14,742 bases of DNA from an uncultured Caulobacterales bacterium (lineage in GTDB: Bacteria > Pseudomonadota > Alphaproteobacteria > Caulobacterales > Caulobacteraceae): the NCBI GenBank assembly GCA_903903715.1, contig CAIUZX010000122.1:1-14742 (forward strand). Direction: 5' to 3'. Position numbers and translations under genes: made by a program. Of this stretch, positions 7,523 through 13,830 are shown piece by piece. The notes under the pieces are model-generated. The model saw only the letters and a list, made by a program, of their open reading frames with translations. It made no database searches and was not told where the DNA came from. Position 1 is the stretch's first letter, and the number at the start of each line of letters is the position of its first letter.

Positions 7523-9625
7523 ATGTCGCTTTCCAGATGGGTCGCCGCATCGGTCATCGCCCTCGCCGCCGTGTCGGCGTCGGGATTAGCTGCCCAGGCC
7601 CGCCCCTTTACGTCCCGCGACCTCGTCGCCCTTGAGCGGGTCAGCGATCCGCACCTGTCCCCCGACGGCAAATGGGCTGTCTATGACCAGCGCACCGCGG
7701 ACGTCGCCGCCAACCGCTCGAGCCACGCCCTGTGGATGGTGGCGACGGACGGCAAGTCGCCGCCGGCCCGGCTGAAGATCTCCGACGGCGGCGCGTCGCA
7801 CCCGAGGTGGTCTGAGGACGGAAAGAGCCTCTATTTCCTCTCGAACCGCTCGGGCTCGGCGCAGGTCTGGAAGACCGACACGCTCGGCCAGACCGCAACT
7901 CAAGTCACAGCCTCGCCCCTCGACATCGGCGATTTCCGGATCTCGCCGGACGGTCGCACCCTGATCGTGGCGATGGCCGTGTTTCCGGACTGCGCGACGC
8001 TGACCTGCACGGCGGAGCGTCAGGCGGCGGAAGCCAAGCGCAAGTCCACCGGTCAGGTGCACGACAAGCTCTTCATCCGCCACTGGGACGCCTGGGCCGA
8101 CGGCACGCGCAACCACCTCTTCGCCGTATCCGAGGACAAGCCTGACGCCTTCCGCGAGCTGACGCCCAGTTTCGACGGCGACGTCCCGGGCAAGCCCTTC
8201 GGCGGCGATGACGACTTCATTGTGACGCCAGACGGCAAGACGGTGATCTTCTCCGCCCGTTTGGCTGGAAAAACAGAGCCCTGGAGCACCAATTTCGACC
8301 TCTGGACGGTTCCGGTCGACGCCTCGACCAAGCCGGTCTCGATCACGCCGGACAACCCGGCCGAGGACGTGGGGCCCGTGGTGTCTCCGGACGGATCGAA
8401 GCTGGCCTGGCGGGCCATGAAGCGTCCGGGCTTCGAAGCCGACCGCTTCGGCGTGATGGTGCGCGATCTGAAGACCGGCGCAACGAAGGAGATTGATCCC
8501 GACTTCGACCGCTCGGCGGACAAGCTGGTCTGGTCGTCGGACGGCAAGACGCTCTACCTGACGGCGGCGGAGATGGGACGGCAGAAGCTGTTCGCCATGG
8601 ACGCGAGCACCGGCAAAGCGATGGCTCTGACGGACGCAGGCCACATCGCCGACTTCGACGTGGCCAAGGACGTGGTCATCGTCCAGAAGACCGCGCTCAA
8701 TGCGCCGGCGGACCTCTACCGCCTGTCGCCAAAGAAGACCCTGTCTCCCCTCACCTCTGTGAACGCCGCAGCGCTCAAGGACGTGGCCTTCGGCGCCTAC
8801 GAGCAGTTCTCGTTTGCGGGCTGGAACGGCGAGACCGTCCACGGCTTCGTCATGAAGCCGTCGGGTTATGTCCCCGGCAAGCGCTATCCGACGGCCTTCA
8901 TCGTCCACGGCGGCCCGCAGGGCTCGTTCGGCGATGACTGGAGCTATCGCTGGAACCCGCAGACCTATGCGGGGCGCGGCTATGCGGTCGTGTTCATCGA
9001 TTTCCACGGCTCCACCGGCTACGGGCAGGCGTTCACCGACTCCATCTCCGGCCACTGGGGCGACCGCCCGCTGGAGGACCTGCAGAAGGGCTGGGCGGCG
9101 GCTCAGGCCAAGTACCCGTTCATCGACGGCGACCGGGCCTGCGCGCTGGGCGCCTCCTATGGCGGCTTCATGATCTACTGGATCGCCGGCAACTGGTCCA
9201 AGCCCTGGAAGTGCCTCGTGGATCACGACGGCGTCTTCGACAACCGCTTCATGGGCGCCTCCACCGAAGAGCTGTGGTTCTCAGAGTGGGAAAACGGCCA
9301 CGCGACCCCTGCGAACGATCCTGCGGCATATGAGACGTTCAATCCGGCGAACCACGTAGCGGCGTGGGACAAGCCCATGCTGGTGATCCATTCGGCCAAG
9401 GACTTCCGCGTCCCGCTGGAGCAGGGCATCGCCGCCTTCACCGCCCTTCAGCGCAAGGGCGTGGAGAGCCGCTTCCTCTACTTCCCGGACGAGAATCACT
9501 GGGTCCTGAAGCCGCAGAACTCGCTGCAGTGGCACGACACGGTGGAGGACTGGCTGGCGAAGTGGATCGGGACAGAGCCGAAGGACGCGGCCACCCCCGC
9601 TCAGTCCTCGAACAAGCGTTCGTAG
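7523..9625 (+). CDS. Secreted S9-family serine peptidase (prolyl oligopeptidase / DPP5-like)
   Basis: The 700-residue protein starts at the ATG at 7523, which has GGAG 7 bases upstream and yields a signal peptide (MSLSRWVAASVIALAAVSAS, likely cut after AAQA near residue 26). The frame is open far upstream, but that stretch is antisense to the dehydratase gene and is not coding. A beta-propeller of SPDG-type blades spans about 40-410 (LSPDGKWAVY, WSEDGKSLYF, ISPDGRTLIV, TPDGKTVIFS, VSPDGSKLAW, WSSDGKTLYL). The C-terminal alpha/beta-hydrolase has HGGPQGSFGDDW, nucleophile S545 in GASYGGF, acid D627 in HSAKDFRVP and base H659 in DENHW. The protein resembles dipeptidyl-peptidase 5-type exported enzymes that remove N-terminal dipeptides or cleave oligopeptides. 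C157 and C162 could form a disulfide in the periplasm. The 3' end overlaps the convergent NUDIX gene by 25 bases. Confidence 0.95.
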   Translation: MSLSRWVAASVIALAAVSASGLAAQARPFTSRDLVALERVSDPHLSPDGKWAVYDQRTADVAANRSSHALWMVATDGKSPPARLKISDGGASHPRWSEDGKSLYFLSNRSGSAQVWKTDTLGQTATQVTASPLDIGDFRISPDGRTLIVAMAVFPDCATLTCTAERQAAEAKRKSTGQVHDKLFIRHWDAWADGTRNHLFAVSEDKPDAFRELTPSFDGDVPGKPFGGDDDFIVTPDGKTVIFSARLAGKTEPWSTNFDLWTVPVDASTKPVSITPDNPAEDVGPVVSPDGSKLAWRAMKRPGFEADRFGVMVRDLKTGATKEIDPDFDRSADKLVWSSDGKTLYLTAAEMGRQKLFAMDASTGKAMALTDAGHIADFDVAKDVVIVQKTALNAPADLYRLSPKKTLSPLTSVNAAALKDVAFGAYEQFSFAGWNGETVHGFVMKPSGYVPGKRYPTAFIVHGGPQGSFGDDWSYRWNPQTYAGRGYAVVFIDFHGSTGYGQAFTDSISGHWGDRPLEDLQKGWAAAQAKYPFIDGDRACALGASYGGFMIYWIAGNWSKPWKCLVDHDGVFDNRFMGASTEELWFSEWENGHATPANDPAAYETFNPANHVAAWDKPMLVIHSAKDFRVPLEQGIAAFTALQRKGVESRFLYFPDENHWVLKPQNSLQWHDTVEDWLAKWIGTEPKDAATPAQSSNKRS

Positions 9626-10233
9626 AGGGAGCGGAACAGCCCGGCGGTGACGCCCCAGATCATGCGGCCTTCGTGCGGCATGGCGTAATAGGGGCGTTGC
9701 TCGCCTTCCGCGTCCACCCAGGTTTTTCGCTCGTGGTTGGCCGGGTCCATCAGGAAGCGGAACGGGGTTTCGAAGATTTCCGCGACCTCGCCAGGATCGG
9801 GCGTCAGCTCGAACCCTGGCCTGATCAGGGCGACCACCGGCGTGATCGCATAGCCCGTGCCGGTCCTGTAGAGATCGCCAAGACCGATGGGGCGGACAAA
9901 GCGGGGGGCGAGCCCCACCTCCTCCTCCGCTTCCCGAAGCGCGGTCTGAACCGGCGTCTCCCCCGGCTCTGCGCGACCGCCGGGCAGCGCCACCTGTCCT
10001 GAGTGACGGCGCAGGGCGTCCGACCGTCGCGTCAGCAGCACAGACAGGCCTTCCGGACGCGGGATCAACCCGGCGAGCACAGCCGCAGGCGTATAGTCCG
10101 CCTCATCCTTGCCGGGGGTGCGCGGATCGGTGACGGGCCGGTGGCGGTCCTGATCGATGCCGGCAAGCGGATGCAGCCGCTCCTGAAGCCGTCGCTCCAG
10201 CGCGGCGAGCTCGCCTTGCGTCTCGACCGTCAA
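9601..10233 (-). CDS. NUDIX hydrolase, CoA pyrophosphatase (NudL-type)
   Basis: The preferred start is the TTG at 10233, which overlaps the DUF1285 stop as TTGA, giving about 210 residues beginning (M)TVETQGELAALERRL. A further upstream TTG at 10314 is open but lies inside the DUF1285 gene with poor ribosome-site spacing. There is no ATG in the 5' region. The full NUDIX box GX5EX7REUXEEXGU is seen (GGRAEPGE...REAEEEVGL, about residues 86-108), so the three metal-binding Glu are present. Just before it, LLTRRSDALRRHSGQVALPGG is the CoA-pyrophosphatase signature. The enzyme hydrolyses CoA, acyl-CoA or oxidised CoA to phosphopantetheine and 3',5'-ADP. It is the last gene of a probable GNAT-DUF1285-NUDIX unit and overlaps the S9 gene tail to tail by 25 bases. 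In many alphaproteobacteria a CCA-adding enzyme gene follows this pair; here none does. Confidence 0.92.
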   Translation of the reverse strand: MTVETQGELAALERRLQERLHPLAGIDQDRHRPVTDPRTPGKDEADYTPAAVLAGLIPRPEGLSVLLTRRSDALRRHSGQVALPGGRAEPGETPVQTALREAEEEVGLAPRFVRPIGLGDLYRTGTGYAITPVVALIRPGFELTPDPGEVAEIFETPFRFLMDPANHERKTWVDAEGEQRPYYAMPHEGRMIWGVTAGLFRSLYERLFED

Positions 10234-10817
10234 AGCCCGGCCCCAGGCGGTGCAATCGCAAACCAGGCGCCGTTGGAGCGGACGCCCCAGGCGGGCCCCT
10301 CCGGCGTGTCGCAAACCTCCGCCAACTCCACGAGCTCATAGAAGACCGGGCGCGACAGGCGGGCCAGAAGACCGCGACGCACGTGCAGGTAAGGCGCAGG
10401 CTCGCCGGTTTCGGCGTTCCAGGTGACCCGCAGCTCATGCTCTGCGTCGGCGATCACCTCGTCGCCGACATTGGTCTGGAAGACGAGCGCGTCGCCTTGG
10501 GCATCCACGCGAATGGCGATGAACGGCGCGTCATCGACCTTGATGCGCATCTTCTCCACCGGCGTGACCAGCCAGTAGCCGTCCGGGTCGAGGCGAAGGA
10601 TGGAGGCGAACAGGCGCACCAGGGCCTCGCGGCCGATGGGCGTCTTCTCATGGAACCAGGTTCCATCCCGGGCGATGCGGATATCAATGTCGCCGCAGTT
10701 GGGCGGGTTCCACAGGTGCACCGGCGGCGGCCCGCGGCCGGATTTGGCCTGCGCCGACTGCGCGGCGGCCACGAGGCCGTCCAGCGGCGGTGAATTATCG
10801 TTGGATGCGCCCGTCAT
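10230..10817 (-). CDS. DUF1285 (PF06938) protein of unknown function
   Basis: The 195-residue protein has a disordered N-terminus (about 1-30), then the conserved DUF1285 core: PPVHLWNPPNCGDIDIRIARDGTWFHE...PIGREALVRLFASILR, then DGYWLVTPVEKMRIKVDDAPF (about residues 33-120). A beta-rich C-terminal half contains YLHVRRGLLARLSRPVFYELVELAE. No membrane segment or signal peptide is seen, so it is probably cytosolic. Structures are known for the family, but no biochemical activity is established. The gene is translationally coupled to the downstream CoA pyrophosphatase (TTGA overlap), a pairing widespread in Alphaproteobacteria, which hints at a link to CoA or acyl-CoA homeostasis (inference). 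The ATG at 10817 has no ribosome site; a TTAAGT box ends 7 bases before it, so the message may be leaderless. Confidence 0.92.
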   Translation of the reverse strand: MTGASNDNSPPLDGLVAAAQSAQAKSGRGPPPVHLWNPPNCGDIDIRIARDGTWFHEKTPIGREALVRLFASILRLDPDGYWLVTPVEKMRIKVDDAPFIAIRVDAQGDALVFQTNVGDEVIADAEHELRVTWNAETGEPAPYLHVRRGLLARLSRPVFYELVELAEVCDTPEGPAWGVRSNGAWFAIAPPGAGL

Positions 10818-10824
10818 GGCGCAA

Positions 10825-10830
10825 ACTTAA
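10825..10830 (-). promoter_or_regulatory. Candidate -10 box giving a leaderless DUF1285 transcript
   Basis: On the minus strand TTAAGT (10830 to 10825) is followed by exactly 7 bases and then the ATG at 10817. There is no Shine-Dalgarno sequence. A -10 box at this distance would place the transcription start at or next to the A of ATG. The -35 match upstream (TTTCGC) is weak. The same geometry occurs before the MFS gene. Confidence 0.3.
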
Positions 10831-10886
10831 GGCGCGCGTCCCGTTTGCGAAAGGGCGCACGCGTCCAGAAGCGCTGCCAGCCGCCG

Positions 10887-11408
10887 TCAGGCCACGCGCA
10901 CCGGGCCGCTCACGCCCTCCGTCGCCCCTGGCTGCAGCGCGCGCCACAGCACGCGGCGCGGATCGACCGGCCCAGGCATGATCAGCCGCTCCGCCGGAAC
11001 CCCTTCGAAGCCCAGAGGCTCGAAGAAGGCGCGATCGCCCACCAGCAGCACCAGTCGATGCCCCGCGCTCGCCGCCGCCCGGCAGGCCCGCTCGATCAGC
11101 GCCGCCCCGAGGCCGTGGCTGCGATACTCAGGGTCCACGGCGATGGGGCCCAGGAACTGCGCGGGGGATTCCCCGATCAGAATTGGCCAGAGGCGCACGG
11201 CTCCGGCGACCCGCTCCCCGTCCAGGGCGCAGATGCAGAAGTCCTTCGACGGCGTGTTCCCTTCCCGCAGGCGTTCAGCCGTCTTCGCATAGCGGCCCGG
11301 CCCGAAGGCCTTTGCGATCAGCGCGTCGATATCCGCCGTGCGTTCACGGGTTTCCGTCTCGAACTTCAGGGTCGGCGAGGACAAAACGCTGGTGACGCGA
11401 TCAAGCAT
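10887..11408 (-). CDS. GNAT-family N-acetyltransferase (YhbS/COG3153-like)
   Basis: From the ATG at 11408 the product has 173 residues. The GNAT core includes a strand ICALDGERVAGAVRLWPI, then motif A LGPIAVDPEYRSHGLGAALIERA, which has the V-x-P-x-x-R-x-x-G-x-G acetyl-CoA pyrophosphate loop, followed by RLVLLVGDRAFFEPLGFEG, typical of YhbS-like proteins. The substrate is unknown and is probably a small amine or a protein N-terminus. The start at 11408 was chosen because AGGA lies upstream and the protein then begins MLDRVTSVLSS. Upstream in-frame starts at 11462 (ATG) and 11486 (TTG) would add 18 or 26 poorly conserved-looking residues. It is divergent from the MFS gene and 69 bases ahead of DUF1285 on the same strand, so it may lead the GNAT-DUF1285-NUDIX unit. 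Confidence 0.88.
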   Translation of the reverse strand: MLDRVTSVLSSPTLKFETETRERTADIDALIAKAFGPGRYAKTAERLREGNTPSKDFCICALDGERVAGAVRLWPILIGESPAQFLGPIAVDPEYRSHGLGAALIERACRAAASAGHRLVLLVGDRAFFEPLGFEGVPAERLIMPGPVDPRRVLWRALQPGATEGVSGPVRVA

Positions 11409-11550
11409 GGGCCGAATTCCTGAACCTGCGCCGACAGATGGATCTTTCAGCCCAACCGCCATCAGAGCGCGGCGCTTTAGGGCCAAGCCGCGCCCTCGTC
11501 AAAGACATTTCCCGATCACGCGAGATTGCGCCGCGGGGGCCGTGGCTCCA

Positions 11551-11556
11551 TTAAGG
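11551..11556 (+). promoter_or_regulatory. Candidate -10 box giving a leaderless or near-leaderless MFS transcript
   Basis: TTAAGG (11551-11556) is followed by 7 bases (GCGCCTG) and then the ATG at 11564. TTGCGC (11526-11531) lies 19 bases upstream as a weak -35. Alternatively AAGGG (11553-11557) may serve as a ribosome site 6 bases before the ATG, so the two readings compete. Confidence 0.25.
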
Positions 11557-11563
11557 GCGCCTG

Positions 11564-12835
11564 ATGAGCACACCCCCCGCCGCCCCCGCCCCGCCTCACC
11601 GACCGGACCGCGTCTTTGCGCATCGCGATTTCACGCTGTTCTGGGTCTCTCGCTGGACATCGACGCTCGGCGTCATGGTGGAGGCGGTCACGATCGGGTG
11701 GCAGGTCTACGACCTTGCGCGACACACCCATTCCATCGAGTCCAGCGCCTTTCTGGTCGGGATGGTGGGCCTTGTGCAGTTCGCGCCTCTGTTCGCTCTG
11801 ACCTTGGTCGCGGGGGCTGTAGCGGACCATTATGACCGCAAGCGGATCTATCTCGCGTGCCTCGCCAGTGAGGCGACGTGCGTGGGCGTCCTGTGCTGGA
11901 ACGCGGCGCAGGCGACGCCCTCGCTTACCCTGATTTTTGTGGTCGCAGGACTCTTCGGCGCGATCAGAGCGTTTCAGTCGCCGGCCACCTCGGCCATGTC
12001 GCCCATGCTGATCCCAAGAGAGCTGTTGCCCCGGGCGATTGCGCTCAGCTCTCTGGCTTGGCAGTCGGGATCGATCCTCGGCCCCTGGCTCGGCGGCGCC
12101 CTCGTGGGCACGTCCCCCGCCTTCGCCTACGCGACCGCAGCCGGTCTCTACGGGATCGCCGCCATCGCGATCAGCCAGATCCGCGCGAACACCCAGCCCG
12201 AACGTCAGACCGGGTCCCGCGTCGCCATGGTGCGCGAAGGACTGGATTATGTGTGGCGCAACAAGATCGTGCTGGGCGCCGTGTCCCTCGACCTATTCGC
12301 GGTCCTGCTGGGGGGCGCGACGGCGCTGTTGCCCGTCTACGCCCGTGACATCCTGCATGTGGGCCCGAGCGGTTTTGGCATCCTGCGCGCAGGACCCGCT
12401 GTGGGCGCGAGCGCGTGCGCCTTCGTGCTCGGCCGCAATCCGCTGACGCGACGCGCAGGCCTGTGGATGTTCGGCGCGGTGGCGTTGTTCGGCCTCGCCA
12501 CCATGGTCTTCGCCCTCTCCACCTCAATGTACCTTTCGGTGATCGCCCTCGCGGTTCTTGGCGGGGCGGACATGATCAGTGTGTTCGTGCGCCAGACGCT
12601 CGTTCAGATCACGACCCCTGACGCGATGCGCGGGCGGGTTGCGGCGGTGTCCAACGTGTTCATCGGCGCCTCGAACGAGCTTGGAGAGTTCGAAACCGGC
12701 GTGATGGCGAGGCTTCTCGGCCCCGTCGGTGCGGCGCTGTTCGGCGGGATCGGCTCAATCGTCGTCACCGGGATCTGGGCCAAGCTCTTTCCGACGCTGC
12801 GGAAGGCGGACCAGCTATCCGGCCCGCCGCAATAG
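11564..12835 (+). CDS. MFS transporter (MFS_3 / EntS-like exporter)
   Basis: The 423-residue polytopic inner-membrane protein probably has 12 helices. After a Pro-rich cytosolic N-terminus comes FAHRDFTLFWVSRWTSTLG, the usual opening of MFS_3 (PF05977) proteins. The loop 2-3 motif A is GAVADHYDRKRIY (about residues 84-96), and AIRAFQSPATSAMSPMLIPRELLPRAIAL (about 132-160) is the family's conserved segment. A central cytosolic loop lies near 205-230 (REGLDYVWRNKIV), and PDAMRGRVAAVSNVFIGASNELGEF (about 355-380) is typical of the C-terminal half. Members such as EntS export siderophores or drugs by proton antiport. No siderophore synthesis genes are present, so the cargo is unknown. It is divergent from the GNAT gene by 155 bases and 71 bases ahead of the SDR gene. 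Confidence 0.92.
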   Translation: MSTPPAAPAPPHRPDRVFAHRDFTLFWVSRWTSTLGVMVEAVTIGWQVYDLARHTHSIESSAFLVGMVGLVQFAPLFALTLVAGAVADHYDRKRIYLACLASEATCVGVLCWNAAQATPSLTLIFVVAGLFGAIRAFQSPATSAMSPMLIPRELLPRAIALSSLAWQSGSILGPWLGGALVGTSPAFAYATAAGLYGIAAIAISQIRANTQPERQTGSRVAMVREGLDYVWRNKIVLGAVSLDLFAVLLGGATALLPVYARDILHVGPSGFGILRAGPAVGASACAFVLGRNPLTRRAGLWMFGAVALFGLATMVFALSTSMYLSVIALAVLGGADMISVFVRQTLVQITTPDAMRGRVAAVSNVFIGASNELGEFETGVMARLLGPVGAALFGGIGSIVVTGIWAKLFPTLRKADQLSGPPQ

Positions 12836-12840
12836 GTCGA

Positions 12841-12869
12841 TTGACGCCTCCTCTCGCTTCGCCTTAAGC
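12841..12869 (+). promoter_or_regulatory. Candidate promoter for the SDR-P450 operon
   Basis: TTGACG (12841-12846), 17 bases, then TTAAGC (12864-12869) fit a sigma-70-type promoter; TTGACG is the favoured alphaproteobacterial -35. It sits just after the MFS stop and would start a transcript near 12876 with a leader of about 30 bases holding GGGAG (12896-12900) and the SDR ATG at 12907. This suggests the SDR-P450 pair can be transcribed separately from the transporter. Confidence 0.4.
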
Positions 12870-12906
12870 CTTTCGGCAAGCAACGGACAGAAGGTGGGAG
12901 ACGTCC

Positions 12907-13821
12907 ATGGGATTGCTCGACGGTAAGGTCGTGATCGTCACCGGCGCAGGCCGGGGCATCGGGCGCGAGTGCGCGCTGCTGGCGGCGAAGGCCGGCGCGA
13001 AGGTGGTCGTCAATGACCTCGGCGCAGGCGTGGGCGGCGCCGACGAAGGCTCTGCGGGACCGGCTGAAGAGACAGCCGCCGACATCCGCGCTGCGGGCGG
13101 AGAGGCCGTGTCCAACTCCGAGAGCGTCTCCTCCATGGCTGCGGTCCAGGGCATGGTCGAACAGGCGATGGACACCTTCGGCGGCCTGCACGCCATCATC
13201 AATCCGGCGGGAATCTTACGCGACGGCATGTTCCACAAGATGTCGGACGCGGACTGGGACGCGGTCATCGAGACCCATCTTCGCGGAGCCTACAATGTCT
13301 GCCGCGCCTCCATCGAGCATTTCCGCAAGCAGGAGGACGGCGCGTACGTGCTGTTCACCTCCACCTCCGGCCTGATCGGCAATATCGGCCAGGCCAACTA
13401 CGCCGCCGCCAAGCTGGGCGTCATGGGCCTGTCGCGCATTGTGGCGATGGAGGGTATGTCGAAGAACGTGCGCTCCAACATCATCGCCCCCTTCGCCTGG
13501 ACGCGCATGATCGCGACCATCCCGGTGAAGGACGAGGCCTCTGCCGCGCGGGTGGAGCGGATGAAGAACGGCATGCGCGCCGACCAGGTGGCGCAGCTTG
13601 CCGTCGCCCTGTGCGCCCCCGCCGCTCAGACCAGCGGACAGATCTTCGCCGTGCGCGGCAATGAGGTCGTTCTGTTCGACCAGCCCAGGCCCGTGCGCTC
13701 CGTCGCGCGGATGGAAGGCTGGACGCCGGATACGCTGATCGAGCAGGCCCTGCCCTCGATGCGCGCGAGCTATACCGAACTGGGCGCGTCTGCGAGCGTC
13801 TTCCCCTACGACCCCATCTGA
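12907..13821 (+). CDS. SDR-family (3R)-hydroxyacyl-CoA dehydrogenase-like protein (MFE-2 type)
   Basis: The 304-residue protein begins MGLLDGKVVIVTGAGRGIG (cofactor loop G13-x-x-x-G17-x-G19). NDLGAGVGGADEGS at 36-49 is the long variant of the second strand seen in MFE-2/HSD17B4 dehydrogenase domains. SDADWDAVIETHLRGAYNV (about 113-131) and SGLIGNIGQANYAAAKLG (154-171) also match that family closely, including the HLRG replacement of the classical Asn. The catalytic residues are S152, Y165 and K169. The expected reaction is NAD-dependent oxidation of a 3-hydroxyacyl-CoA to 3-ketoacyl-CoA; a 17-hydroxysteroid role is also possible. Oddly, the usual NNAG reads N99-P100-A101-G102. The C-terminus (about 225-304) resembles the extension of MFE-2-like SDRs, but no hydratase domain is fused. 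GGGAG lies 6 bases before the ATG. The P450 gene follows after 9 bases. Confidence 0.92.
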   Translation: MGLLDGKVVIVTGAGRGIGRECALLAAKAGAKVVVNDLGAGVGGADEGSAGPAEETAADIRAAGGEAVSNSESVSSMAAVQGMVEQAMDTFGGLHAIINPAGILRDGMFHKMSDADWDAVIETHLRGAYNVCRASIEHFRKQEDGAYVLFTSTSGLIGNIGQANYAAAKLGVMGLSRIVAMEGMSKNVRSNIIAPFAWTRMIATIPVKDEASAARVERMKNGMRADQVAQLAVALCAPAAQTSGQIFAVRGNEVVLFDQPRPVRSVARMEGWTPDTLIEQALPSMRASYTELGASASVFPYDPI

Positions 13822-13830
13822 GGCGAGCCC

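Noticed and set aside
7586..9226. 546-codon minus-strand ORF opposite the S9 peptidase
   Set aside because: It is a mirror frame of a GC-rich gene with an Arg/Ala/Gly/Val-rich translation and no recognisable domain. The plus-strand gene has full catalytic motifs.
12852..12888. Possible hairpin between the MFS and SDR genes as a terminator
   Set aside because: The stem (GCTT-c-GCC with GGC-AAGC) is short and bulged and has no following T run. The region is better explained as a promoter.
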